NCBI RefSeq assembly: GCF_000265205.3
Contig: NC_018000.1
Span: forward strand, 6,376,001-6,440,000
Direction of reading: 5' to 3'
From: Sinorhizobium fredii USDA 257
GTDB taxonomy: Bacteria > Pseudomonadota > Alphaproteobacteria > Rhizobiales > Rhizobiaceae
DNA length: 64,000 nt
A program made the translations under genes and the position numbers. The notes below the pieces were generated by a model, which had not been told where the DNA came from, made no database searches, and saw nothing but the letters and a program-made list of their open reading frames with translations. Position 1 is the first letter of the stretch. Every line of letters begins with the position of its first letter. Below are positions 37,086-45,952 of this stretch, one piece after another.

Positions 37086-37550
37086 TTGGAAATCGAACGA
37101 ACGGAACTGGATGCGACCGACCGGCGGATCATCAGGCTGCTGATCGAAGATGCGTCGCGCAGCAACAACGAGCTTGCTGCCAAAGTGGGGCTGTCGCCGG
37201 CGCCGCTGTCGCGGCGGCTGGCACGACTCTACGCGGCCGGCGTCATCCGCCAGACGGTCGTCGTCGACCCGAAGGCGCTGGGAATCGGCTTCCAGGCCTT
37301 TGTGGAGGTGACGCTGGAACGCACCGCCAGCAAGGTCGGGCAACGATTCATCGAGCTGGTGTCGCGCATGCCGGAGGTGGTCGAATGCCACACGGTCGCC
37401 GGCGATTTCGACTTCCTGCTGAAGATCGCGGTGCGCGATGTCGCGGATTACAAGCGCCTGCTCTGGAGCGAGTTCGAGCAGATCGCCGAAATCAAGACAT
37501 TGCGCTCGACCATTCTGCTCGACAGCTCGAAAATACAGGCCGCGCCATAG
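37086..37550 (+). CDS. Lrp/AsnC-family regulator
   Basis: The 154-residue protein has an N-terminal helix-turn-helix (DATDRRIIRLLIEDASRSNNELAAKVGLS) and a C-terminal RAM domain (VVECHTVAGDFDFLLKIAV). It starts with TTG 37086 after GGGGAG (37077-37082). The divergent aromatic aminotransferase is its likely target, with an aromatic amino acid as ligand; that is inference from position. Confidence 0.9.
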   Translation: MEIERTELDATDRRIIRLLIEDASRSNNELAAKVGLSPAPLSRRLARLYAAGVIRQTVVVDPKALGIGFQAFVEVTLERTASKVGQRFIELVSRMPEVVECHTVAGDFDFLLKIAVRDVADYKRLLWSEFEQIAEIKTLRSTILLDSSKIQAAP

Positions 37551-37585
37551 TCGCGGAAAGCCCGTCGCGTGCCGCCATTGATACG

Positions 37586-38647
37586 TTACGCCTCCAGCGT
37601 GCCCGGCTTGCGGCTCGCGCGCGACGGCTCGGCGCAGGCGATCTTCATGAGATCGGCGCGCCGGCGCCCGAAGCGGGTCGAGACGCGGGTGACGATCAGA
37701 CCGTCCTGCGGCGCCCGGACCTCCATCGCGCCATCCGTCATGCCGGGCTTCACGAGGATCGTCGCCAGCAGGTCGCCTGCCTTGACGCGCTCGCCGACGT
37801 CGCCGTGGAACAGGATCGCGCCTGCTTCCGGCGTGCGGATCATCTCGATATTGTCGAGCGGCGCGACGATGCCGCCGAAGGCCGGAAAGAATTGGCTTTC
37901 CGCCACGACGACGCCGCGCCCGGCGAGGAAACGGTAGAGTCCCTCGGCATCCTTGCGCGCCAGTTCCGGAGAGACGTCGCGGGTGCCGCGAAGCTCGACC
38001 GTGACCGAGAGCCGCCCCGGCAGGGAAGTATTCCTCTCCCCGGCGCTCGCGTGCTTCCAGGCATGGGCAACGGCCTCTTCGAAGGCGGAGCTTTCGCCGT
38101 CGGAGAGGAACACCGCTTGCATGTCGAGTGCGGCGGCGAGATCCGAAGCCTCCGGCCAGAAGGCCTCGTCGATATAGGCATACTGCAGCCCCTCGTCGTC
38201 GCAATGGAGATCGAGCACCAGTTCGGCGCCGAGGGCCATGGAGAGGAGATGCCGCTTCAGTCGGTCGACCGCCGAATGCCGGTCGAGATCATCGATGAGA
38301 CCGCCACGCTCGCCAAGCACAATCAAGGGAAAATCGCGGTTGAAATTGGTGCGGGTGCCGAGATCGAACCGACCCTGCAACTCGCCGAATTGCGACTGCG
38401 CCGCGCCGATCGGGTTCGCCTGTGGAACGACGGTAATGTCGCCGAGGATGCCGCCTTCGCTCTCGGCCTGCCGCAGCTTCTCCATAAGGAAATGCAGCAG
38501 CGCCGTGCCCGGCAGTTCGTTGGCGTGCAGCGCCGCCTGAAGATAAGTCGCCGGCGCCTCCGGCTTCGTTCCCTTGAATCGGAACACCGGCAACCGCCAT
38601 TCCAGACCCGGTGTGTCGCCGGCGATGATGATGTCGGAAATTTCCAC
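37586..38647 (-). CDS. succinylglutamate desuccinylase/aspartoacylase-family deacylase (M14-like)
   Basis: The 353-residue protein has the zinc-carboxypeptidase-like motif HANELPG (His/Glu ligands) and LDLHCDDEG (His ligand), followed by a C-terminal biotinyl-like barrel (ILFHGDVGERVKAGDLLATI). The family deacylates N-acyl amino acids such as N-acetyl-diaminobutyrate or succinylglutamate. The start is GTG 38647 with AGGAC before it; an upstream ATG at 38827 is not supported. Substrate unknown. Confidence 0.85.
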   Translation of the reverse strand: MEISDIIIAGDTPGLEWRLPVFRFKGTKPEAPATYLQAALHANELPGTALLHFLMEKLRQAESEGGILGDITVVPQANPIGAAQSQFGELQGRFDLGTRTNFNRDFPLIVLGERGGLIDDLDRHSAVDRLKRHLLSMALGAELVLDLHCDDEGLQYAYIDEAFWPEASDLAAALDMQAVFLSDGESSAFEEAVAHAWKHASAGERNTSLPGRLSVTVELRGTRDVSPELARKDAEGLYRFLAGRGVVVAESQFFPAFGGIVAPLDNIEMIRTPEAGAILFHGDVGERVKAGDLLATILVKPGMTDGAMEVRAPQDGLIVTRVSTRFGRRRADLMKIACAEPSRASRKPGTLEA

Positions 38648-38853
38648 GTCTATCGTCCTGATGGATGCGGTGGGTTTTTCTTGCGGACGGATAGTACGGC
38701 GACAGCCAAACGGCAAGCGCCACGCCTGGGTCACGCCCCTTGGGCGCTCGACAGGTTCAATCGCGGAGCGAAGCATTCCGGCGCCCCGCTCATAATCTGT
38801 CGCCGTCGCCCGCGAACACCTTCGCAATGGCGATTGTTAAGAAGCCGCCGCCC

Positions 38854-40416
38854 TCACTCCCACTCGATCGTGCCCGGCGGCTTCGAGGTGACGTCGTAGA
38901 CGACGCGGTTGATGCCGCGCACCTCGTTGATGATGCGGGTTGCCGCGCGGCCCAGGAATTCCATGTCGTAGTGGTAGAAGTCGGCGGTCATGCCGTCGAC
39001 CGAGGTGACGGCGCGGAGTGCGCAGACGAACTCATAGGTGCGCCCGTCGCCCATGACGCCGACCGTCTGCACCGGCAGAAGCACGGCGAAGGCCTGCCAG
39101 ATGGCGTCGTAGAGGCCCGCCTTGCGGATCTCGTCGAGATAGATCGCATCCGCCTCGCGCAGGATCTCGAGCTTCTCGCGGCTGATGCCGCCAGGGCAGC
39201 GGATCGCCAGGCCGGGGCCGGGGAAGGGGTGGCGGCCGATGAAGCTGTCGGGCAGGCCGAGCTCGCGGCCGAGCACGCGCACCTCGTCCTTGAAGAGTTC
39301 GCGCAGCGGCTCGACGAGCTGCATGTTCATGCGCTCCGGCAGGCCGCCGACATTGTGGTGCGACTTGATCGTCACCGACGGGCCGCCGGTGAACGAAACG
39401 CTTTCGATCACGTCCGGATAGAGCGTGCCCTGGGCGAGGAAATCGGCGCCGCCGAGCTTCTTCGCCTCTTCCTCAAAGACCTCGATGAAGAGGCGGCCGA
39501 TGATCTTGCGCTTGGTCTCCGGGTCGCTGACGCCCTCGAGCTCGCCGATGAAGCGGTCGGACGCATCGATGTGGAGGAGGTGGAGGTTGTAGTGCTCTTG
39601 GAACATGGCGACGACGCTTGCCGCCTCGTCTTTGCGCATCAGGCCATGGTCGACGAGGATGCAGGTGAGCTGATCGCCGACAGCCTCATGGATGAGGAGC
39701 GCGGCAACGGAAGAATCGACGCCGCCCGAAAGCGCGCAGATCACCTTCTTGTCGCCGACCTGCTCGCGGATCGCTTCGACCGCCTTGGCACGGTAGGCCG
39801 ACATCGTCCAATCGCCGCTGATGCCGGCGATATTGTGAACGAAGTTGGAGATGAGCTTGGCGCCGTCCGGCGTATGCACCACTTCCGGATGGAACTGCAC
39901 GGCGTAATACTTGCGCTTCTCGTCGGCGATGAAGGCAAAGGGGGCGTTGGAAGAGGTCGCGACCACCTCGAAGCCCTCCGGCAGCGCGGTCACCCGATCG
40001 CCGTGAGACATCCAGACCTGATGGCGGGAGCCGAGCGACCAGACCCCGTCGAAGAGGGCGCAGTCCTTCTCGACCTCCAGGAAGGCGCGGCCGAATTCGC
40101 GGTGATGGCCGCTTTCGACCGTGCCGCCGAGCTGCGCGCACATGGTCTGCTGGCCGTAGCAGATGCCGAAGACCGGCAGGCCGCTTTCGAAGATCACCGA
40201 CGGTGCGCGCGGCGAGCCGATGTCGAGGGTCGAGGCCGGGCTGCCGGACAGGATCACCGCCTTCGGGTTCAGGCGCTTGAACCCCTCGTCGGCCGACTGG
40301 AACGGCACGATCTCGCAGTAGACGCCGGCCTCGCGCACGCGCCGGGCGATGAGCTGCGTTACCTGGCTACCGAAATCGACGATGAGGACGGTGTCGGGAT
40401 GGGCTGTCTGGGTCAT
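38854..40416 (-). CDS. guaA: GMP synthase (glutamine-hydrolysing)
   Basis: The 520-residue protein has a class I amidotransferase domain with Cys86 (GICYGQQ), His176 and Glu178 (FHPEVV), then the ATP-pyrophosphatase domain with SGGVDS at 230-235 and the C-terminal dimerisation domain ending KPPGTIEWE. It converts XMP to GMP. It stands alone. Confidence 0.97.
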   Translation of the reverse strand: MTQTAHPDTVLIVDFGSQVTQLIARRVREAGVYCEIVPFQSADEGFKRLNPKAVILSGSPASTLDIGSPRAPSVIFESGLPVFGICYGQQTMCAQLGGTVESGHHREFGRAFLEVEKDCALFDGVWSLGSRHQVWMSHGDRVTALPEGFEVVATSSNAPFAFIADEKRKYYAVQFHPEVVHTPDGAKLISNFVHNIAGISGDWTMSAYRAKAVEAIREQVGDKKVICALSGGVDSSVAALLIHEAVGDQLTCILVDHGLMRKDEAASVVAMFQEHYNLHLLHIDASDRFIGELEGVSDPETKRKIIGRLFIEVFEEEAKKLGGADFLAQGTLYPDVIESVSFTGGPSVTIKSHHNVGGLPERMNMQLVEPLRELFKDEVRVLGRELGLPDSFIGRHPFPGPGLAIRCPGGISREKLEILREADAIYLDEIRKAGLYDAIWQAFAVLLPVQTVGVMGDGRTYEFVCALRAVTSVDGMTADFYHYDMEFLGRAATRIINEVRGINRVVYDVTSKPPGTIEWE

Positions 40417-40522
40417 GACGGGCCTTCAAACAAGCTTGATCATGGCGAGCCTTTAATCAAAGCCCGCCGCCGGCGCAACGATAACATTGCACCCCGACAA
40501 TTTAGGATCTGCTGCCGGACCG

Positions 40523-41161
40523 TCAGACCCGGATTTCGTCGCTCAAGAGTGCTTCCTCGAGCCGATCCACGGCGTCTGCCAGCTTCTCGTCGATGACGTG
40601 CAGATATTCCGTCCAGTCGTCGACATGCTTCAGGTCCGCCTTGCCATCCGATATGCCGCGAAGCCCGATGAGCGGCACGCCGAAGGCCTGGCAGGCGCGC
40701 AGGATGGCATAGGTCTCCATCTCGACCATATCGGCGTCGATCCTGTCATAAGCCTGACCGGAGACGATATTGGCGCCGGTCGAAAGCCGCGCCTCCTTCA
40801 CGCCCGGAATGCGCAGCGGCAGGTCGACGATGGCGGGCAGGTCGAGGAAGGGTGTTGCGCCCTTCTCGAAGCCGAGCGGCGAGGCATCCATGTCGCGATA
40901 GCCGATCGAGATCGCCTGGTAGATTTCCGTCTGTTCGAGGCTGGCTGAGCCCGCCGAGCCGAGCGAGACGACGAGATCCGGCAGCCCACCTGAGGCCTTG
41001 AGCTCGCAAAGCGCCTTGGTCAGGCCGACGGCCGCCTCGACCGGGCCGACGCCGGTCATCAGCGGCGCGATCCGCTTACGCAGGCAGGGGCCGTATTCCG
41101 GATCGACGGCCATCACGTAGAGGACCTTCCTGCCGGCGACCGGCTTCAACTCGTAACTCAT
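40523..41161 (-). CDS. 5'-methylthioadenosine/S-adenosylhomocysteine nucleosidase-family protein
   Basis: The 212-residue phosphorylase-fold protein has VVSLGSAGSA, the nucleosidase motif VEMETYAI (catalytic Glu pair) and GISDGK (catalytic Asp). It probably splits MTA or SAH to adenine and the thio-sugar. Its start overlaps the stop of the thioesterase gene by four bases (ATGA), so both are translated together. Confidence 0.88.
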   Translation of the reverse strand: MSYELKPVAGRKVLYVMAVDPEYGPCLRKRIAPLMTGVGPVEAAVGLTKALCELKASGGLPDLVVSLGSAGSASLEQTEIYQAISIGYRDMDASPLGFEKGATPFLDLPAIVDLPLRIPGVKEARLSTGANIVSGQAYDRIDADMVEMETYAILRACQAFGVPLIGLRGISDGKADLKHVDDWTEYLHVIDEKLADAVDRLEEALLSDEIRV

Positions 41162-41613
41162 CCCTCGATCCCTTCGCGGCCGCGCACCACCATCATCGTT
41201 CCGGTCATCGAGGCGATCAGCTTCGCCGGCCCGTCGGACCTCACCGCATAGGCTTTGCCGTCCGAAACGATGATCGTCGTGCCGGGCTTCGTCACCTCGC
41301 CGCGGAAAAGGAACCGCTCGCCGCGACCAGGCGACAGAAGGTTCACCTTGAACTCGATCGTCAGCAGCGATGCGTCGGGGTCGATGAGCGAATAGGCGGC
41401 ATAAGTCCCCGCGGCATCGAGCGCCGCCGAAATCACGCCGGCATGCAGAAGGCCATGCTGCTGCGTCAGCTTGGGATCGAACGGCAGTTCGATCTCCACC
41501 GTGCCTTGCTCGACACGGGTGAGTTCCGCGCCGATCGTGCGCATGGCGGCCTGGCGGCCGAAGCTCTCCCGGATGCGGGCACGAAAATCGTGCGGCTCGC
41601 TGTCGTCTCTCAA
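41158..41613 (-). CDS. PaaI-type hotdog thioesterase
   Basis: The hotdog-fold protein has the PaaI signature HGLLHAGVISAALDAAG and the strands LLTIEFKVNLLSPG and RFLFRGEV. It hydrolyses acyl-CoA thioesters. I propose TTG 41613 (LRDDSEPHDF, 151 residues) because AAGGGG lies before it; an ATG at 41694 adds a tail unlike the family. The nucleosidase gene follows with overlap. Confidence 0.82.
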   Translation of the reverse strand: MRDDSEPHDFRARIRESFGRQAAMRTIGAELTRVEQGTVEIELPFDPKLTQQHGLLHAGVISAALDAAGTYAAYSLIDPDASLLTIEFKVNLLSPGRGERFLFRGEVTKPGTTIIVSDGKAYAVRSDGPAKLIASMTGTMMVVRGREGIEG

Positions 41614-41770
41614 TGTAAAAGCCCCTTGCCAAAACAGACCTGAATGCCCCGCCGCGCCGACAGTTGCATGCGTCGCGAGAGAGGACAAGCGCAATCATCG
41701 GCGCGCCACAGGCCGCGAATCCAGTCAGTAGGACTTTCGGCAGCCGGGCCGCATCCATATATCATTCTCG

Positions 41771-42322
41771 ATGAGAAACTTCAGACGCATCGAGATCCGC
41801 CAGGCCGTACCGGATGACCTGATGATGATCGCCTCGGTCCTGGTCACGACCTGGCGCGCCACCTTTCGCGGCATCATTTCCGATGCCTATCTCGATGCGA
41901 TGAAGGTCGAAGACCAGGCGATCGGGCATGCGCGGCGGATGCGCATTCCAGGCGCCTTCCTTCTGGTCGCCGTCGACCTGTCGGAAGAGCGGGTGATCGG
42001 CTTCGCCAATTACGGCCGGGCGAGGGCGATGCCGCCGGCCTTCGATCGGGAACTCTACGAGCTCTATCTTCTGCCGGAGTTTCACGGCGCCGGCGTCGGT
42101 TCGGCACTGGTGCGCACGGTCGCTCACCATTGCCGGGAAATGCAGGCCTCGTCGCTTTTCGCCTGGGTGCTGGCGGGCAATCCAAACCGGGCGTTCTATG
42201 AGCGGCTCGGGGCGCGGGCGGTGGGACAGGGGCGCGTCAGCGTCGGCCGCGAGAGCCTGGAGCAGATCGCCTATCGCTGGGATGATCTCGCAACGCTTTC
42301 CGGCGCGGGAAATATCACCTAA
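41771..42322 (+). CDS. GNAT-family N-acetyltransferase
   Basis: The 183-residue protein has the GNAT fold with the acetyl-CoA loop LLPEFHGAGVGSALVR and the C-terminal AFYERLGARAVGQ. The target is unknown. Its stop overlaps the end of the converging DUF1513 gene by four bases. Confidence 0.87.
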   Translation: MRNFRRIEIRQAVPDDLMMIASVLVTTWRATFRGIISDAYLDAMKVEDQAIGHARRMRIPGAFLLVAVDLSEERVIGFANYGRARAMPPAFDRELYELYLLPEFHGAGVGSALVRTVAHHCREMQASSLFAWVLAGNPNRAFYERLGARAVGQGRVSVGRESLEQIAYRWDDLATLSGAGNIT

Positions 42323-43407
42323 TCCTTGTCGAGCCGGACGATGTGCTGGTCCCAGGCGACCGGGCTTTGGCGTTTCATGAACAGCCCGTCATAGGAAGAG
42401 ACGGCGAGACCGGGCTTCGCGGCGGCAACGCCCGCCGCTTCCGCTACCCGTTCCTCCTTGACGACCGCGCCCGTCTTCGCATCGAGCGTGACGGCGACAT
42501 TGCCTTTCGGAGAAGTCAGGCCGACGAGCCCCTCGCGGCGGTTGACGGCGATGGCGCCGACGTAGTTGGCGAGTGCGGCCGTTATGCGTTCGGGCAGAGG
42601 CACAAATGTCAGCGTCTCCCCCTTGGCGAAATGCCCGACAAGCGGCGGCCGGTCGTCGCGCGCGCCCTCGTACTGGCAGGCGAACCAAATCCTCCCATCG
42701 GCGCCGATGTCGACGTGCCGGGTGGAAAGCTGCTTGAGGTCCGGCTGCAGGCTATGTTTCTCGATGAGCGCTCCGGTCGCCGTGTCGACGAGGGCGAGGC
42801 TCGGTTCCATGTGATCGAGATTGAGTTTGGTGCGGCCGAAATCCGGATGGGTCTCGATGCCGCCATTGGCGATCGCCAGCGTCCGGCCGTCGGCGCTAAG
42901 CGTCATGTCGTGCGGGCCGATGCCATAGGTCGGGAATTCGCCGATGTGGGCAAAGCCGCGTGTCCCGTCATAGATGCCGATAATGCCGCGATTGGCGGAA
43001 AAGTCATTCTCCGTGGCGTAGAGCAGCCTGCCGTCGGCCGAGAAGCAGCCGTGGCCGAAGAAGTGGCGACCTTCGGCGGCGGTGATCACGATAGGCTCGG
43101 CAGTACCGTCCGTCGAAAGGACCATCGCATAGGTCCCCGGCCGGCGCGCAAAGGCGACGGCTCGGCGGGTCGCAGGCGAGTAGGCCATGCCGTGCGCCCG
43201 CGCCGGCAGCGGCGTGCGCTCAATGATCCTTCCCTCTTCCGTCAGCGTCGCGACGCCATGGCTGCCGTCCGGCGCCATGAAGGCCGAGGCGAAGACGGCG
43301 TCGGTCCGTTCGAGTGCGAAGGCGCGGCCGGGGGCGAGCGTCGCCATCCAGGCGGCACCCGCCATCTTGACGAAGCTGCGTCGATCGATGAGGTTCCTGG
43401 CGCTCAT
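42319..43407 (-). CDS. DUF1513 beta-propeller protein, Tat-exported
   Basis: The 362-residue protein starts with a Tat signal (RRSFVKMAGAAWMATLAPGRAFA), so it is folded before export to the periplasm. The rest is a seven-bladed-propeller-like repeat (GHGCFSADGRLLYATEN, GPHDMTLSADGRTLAIANGG). DUF1513 genes normally accompany imelysin and di-heme oxidoreductase genes in iron-regulated clusters; here those lie 1.4 kb upstream beyond corA. ATG 43407 was preferred over 43428. Confidence 0.85.
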   Translation of the reverse strand: MSARNLIDRRSFVKMAGAAWMATLAPGRAFALERTDAVFASAFMAPDGSHGVATLTEEGRIIERTPLPARAHGMAYSPATRRAVAFARRPGTYAMVLSTDGTAEPIVITAAEGRHFFGHGCFSADGRLLYATENDFSANRGIIGIYDGTRGFAHIGEFPTYGIGPHDMTLSADGRTLAIANGGIETHPDFGRTKLNLDHMEPSLALVDTATGALIEKHSLQPDLKQLSTRHVDIGADGRIWFACQYEGARDDRPPLVGHFAKGETLTFVPLPERITAALANYVGAIAVNRREGLVGLTSPKGNVAVTLDAKTGAVVKEERVAEAAGVAAAKPGLAVSSYDGLFMKRQSPVAWDQHIVRLDKD

Positions 43408-43445
43408 GCGATTTTCCGCGATGGGCATGGGCGCAGACCGTCCTT

Positions 43446-43612
43446 TGGGCAAGACCCCTCCCCACAAGGGGGAGGGACTTGCAATGCCGCGACGCGTCCG
43501 TTCAGCCTCACCGGTTCCGCAGGCGCGGATGTCGGAGATGGCGTCGAGCGTGCCGCGGAGGGCAAGCCCATCCCCCTTGTGGGGAGGGGTTGGGGAGGGG
43601 AAATTTCTCACG
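43446..43612. repeat. rhizobial palindromic intergenic element, copy 3
   Basis: It begins CCCCTCCCCACAAGGGGGAG and ends CCTTGTGGGGAGGGGTTGGG. It separates corA from the DUF1513 gene. Confidence 0.8.
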
Positions 43613-43623
43613 GTTCTACGTCC

Positions 43624-44613
43624 CTACAGCCAGCCCCGGCGTTTGAAATAGAGATACGGCAGCAGCGCGGAAATCGCCATCGCAACCAGCGCATAGGGAT
43701 AGCCGAGCCGCCAGTGGAGCTCCGGTATGACATCGAAGTTCATGCCGTAGATCGAAGCGACGAGCGTCGGCGGCAGGAACACGACGGCTGCGACCGAGAA
43801 GATCTTGATGATCTGGTTCTGCTCGAGATTGATCAGGCCGAGCGTCGCGTCGAGCAGGAAGTTGATCGTGTTCGACAGGAACAGCGCGTGGTCGCCGAGC
43901 GAGACGGCGTCGCGCTGAATCAGCTTGATCCGCTGCCGGCTCTCCTTGGCGGCCTTGCGCGCCGTGCTCCTTTCAAGGGCGACGTGGTAGGCGACGAGCC
44001 TGCCGATGCTGACCAGGCTTTCCCGGATAGTCGTCAGAAGGTCGCCCTTCTGGCCGATCTGTTCGATCAGCGACTGCAGGTCGCGGGTCTTCTTGGTGGC
44101 GCTCGCATGCGACTTGCGGAACACCTCGCGCGAGATCCCGTCGACCTCGTTGCCGGAACGCTCCAGGGCGTCGGCAATCCGGTCGATCATCGCCTCGAGC
44201 AGACCCAGCATGACCAGCTCGCCCGTTTCGCAGACGGCGCCGTTCGGCTTCTGGATGCGGGTTGCGTAGATCTGGAACGGCTTCGGGTCGGCGTGGCGCA
44301 CCGTGACCAGCGTCGCGCCCTTCAGGACGAAGGTCACCGGCACCTTCACCGGATAGTCACTGTCGAGCTTCGCGGTCGCGGTCATGGTCATGAACTCCGC
44401 GCCGTCCTCCTGGTAGAGGCGGTCTGAAAGCTCGATCTCCTGCATCTCGTCGCGGGTCGGGATGGCGATGCCGAGATGGTCCTCGACAAACCGCGTCTCA
44501 TCGGCGGAGGGGTTGAAAAGGTCGAACCAGGTCACCGGCTCCTGGATGGCGAGACCGGCGGCACGATCGACGAGCACGAGATGGCCGTCCTGGCTTTTGT
44601 AGATACGCAGCAT
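43624..44613 (-). CDS. corA: CorA-family divalent cation transporter
   Basis: The 329-residue protein has a large cytosolic N domain, a long coiled helix (RKAAKESRQRIKLIQRD), two C-terminal transmembrane helices and the selectivity motif YGMNF between them. It moves Mg2+ (or Co2+, Ni2+). GGAG six bases before ATG 44613 sets the start. It lies within an otherwise iron-related gene run on the same strand. Confidence 0.93.
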   Translation of the reverse strand: MLRIYKSQDGHLVLVDRAAGLAIQEPVTWFDLFNPSADETRFVEDHLGIAIPTRDEMQEIELSDRLYQEDGAEFMTMTATAKLDSDYPVKVPVTFVLKGATLVTVRHADPKPFQIYATRIQKPNGAVCETGELVMLGLLEAMIDRIADALERSGNEVDGISREVFRKSHASATKKTRDLQSLIEQIGQKGDLLTTIRESLVSIGRLVAYHVALERSTARKAAKESRQRIKLIQRDAVSLGDHALFLSNTINFLLDATLGLINLEQNQIIKIFSVAAVVFLPPTLVASIYGMNFDVIPELHWRLGYPYALVAMAISALLPYLYFKRRGWL

Positions 44614-44827
44614 TTTGGGCTCCATAGGCGAGGTCATCCGACCGCTTGGAGCCCTGATCGATCAGGTCCGCATGGCCGCAATGAAGGCTCGACTTCGACT
44701 GTCGGGGTTCATCTTGGGTTGATCCTTCGTGGGTGAAGCATGCCCGCGGAGCGGACATGAATGCGCTTTGCTCCGAAATCCGCCGCTTGTCAACGATAGG
44801 CCGCTGCAGGCTTTTCACGTTCGCGTG

Positions 44828-45952
44828 TCAATCGCCGTCCGCGAAGGAAAACCCGGCCCCGAGCCCGATCGCGCCGCCGAAGTCGCGGTTCAGCCGGTCG
44901 AGGAGGTCGGCGGTGTTGAGGGCGATGAAGTCGAGCCTGGAGCGCTGTTTCTCATCGGCAAGCACCGCATCGATCGGGCCCTCGACGCGCTCGGTCATGC
45001 TGATCAAGGCCTTGAGAAGGAAATTCACCGAACCGGCGATCGAGCGGCTGTCGCCCGGAAGCAGGCTCTCCATGCCCGCGCTGTTGAAGAGCGTCTGCAG
45101 CCCGCGGAGGTTCGCGGCAATCGCCGCCATCGTATTGCCCGATCGCCAGTAGATGGCGAGCTTCGGGCGACCCTTGTCAAGCTTGCCGTTGACCGCCCCG
45201 CTGTAGAAGGGGCGCAGCCGCTGGTCTTTGATCATCTCGACGCTGTGCACGAGAACCCCGAGCAGTTCTGTCGCCGCTTCCTTGTTGTCGCGGAAGAGCG
45301 GATTGTCAGGGCCCGGCGTCTTCCAGGCAGACTGGATGCCGTCGGGCTTCTCCCAGGCGGCAAGAAGCTCGCCGGCAATCGCCGTCAGGTTCTGCGCGAT
45401 CGCCATTCCGTAGCGGCAGCGAAAGCGGCTATCGTCCCCGCTGAGCGTCTCTGCTCCGGTGCCGTAAAGAACATATTCAAGCGCGCCGAGGCCCTGCACG
45501 GCGACGCTCTTCGTCTTCAGGCTCTCCGCCTGCGTCGCGCTCTCGTCGCGCTTTGTGAGGATGGCTTGCACCTGCTTCAGGCCGGTGCCCCTGCGGTCGG
45601 GATAGAAGAGGAAGCGCTCGAAGCGGTTCTGTTCGAGGGCCGGTCCAAGGCGGACGATCTCGATCGTCGACCAGTTGCGCACGACCTCCGAGAAGGACGA
45701 TCGCGTCTCTTCGAGGGCCGCGGCGGACGGTTTATCGCAGAGGACGACGCTATCTTCGGCAAGGTCGGCCGTTGCCTGCGACAGGTCGCGATAGCCGGGA
45801 ACGATGAAATCATCCACCGCCTTCGCCATCACGCCCGGCAGGGCAGCCTCGTCGAGGACGCGCGGCGAGAGGATAGCGCCCTCCTGCGCCGCCGCAGGCG
45901 CGACGACTGCAAGAAGCAGCAAGCCGAGGGTCAGGGGAAGGCTCAGGCGCAT
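44828..45952 (-). CDS. imelysin-family periplasmic protein (GLGALE type)
   Basis: The 374-residue protein has a signal peptide (MRLSLPLTLGLLLLAVVAPAA). It is an imelysin with two helical bundles. Where iron-binding imelysins have GxHxxE, this paralogue reads GLGALEYVLYG and so lacks the His, like the second imelysin in similar clusters. Its ATG overlaps the di-heme oxidoreductase stop. Proposed role in periplasmic iron handling. Confidence 0.88.
   Translation of the reverse strand: MRLSLPLTLGLLLLAVVAPAAAQEGAILSPRVLDEAALPGVMAKAVDDFIVPGYRDLSQATADLAEDSVVLCDKPSAAALEETRSSFSEVVRNWSTIEIVRLGPALEQNRFERFLFYPDRRGTGLKQVQAILTKRDESATQAESLKTKSVAVQGLGALEYVLYGTGAETLSGDDSRFRCRYGMAIAQNLTAIAGELLAAWEKPDGIQSAWKTPGPDNPLFRDNKEAATELLGVLVHSVEMIKDQRLRPFYSGAVNGKLDKGRPKLAIYWRSGNTMAAIAANLRGLQTLFNSAGMESLLPGDSRSIAGSVNFLLKALISMTERVEGPIDAVLADEKQRSRLDFIALNTADLLDRLNRDFGGAIGLGAGFSFADGD

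Noticed and set aside
35829..38204. 791-residue minus-strand frame over the aminotransferase, Lrp and M14 genes
   Set aside because: It is antisense or out of frame to three well supported genes and shows no domain.
38745..38800. CAGGTTCAATCGCGG, a T-loop-like sequence
   Set aside because: No acceptor, D or anticodon stem can be built around it.
38740..40596. 618-residue plus-strand frame over guaA
   Set aside because: Reverse of a conserved GMP synthase, a common GC-rich shadow.
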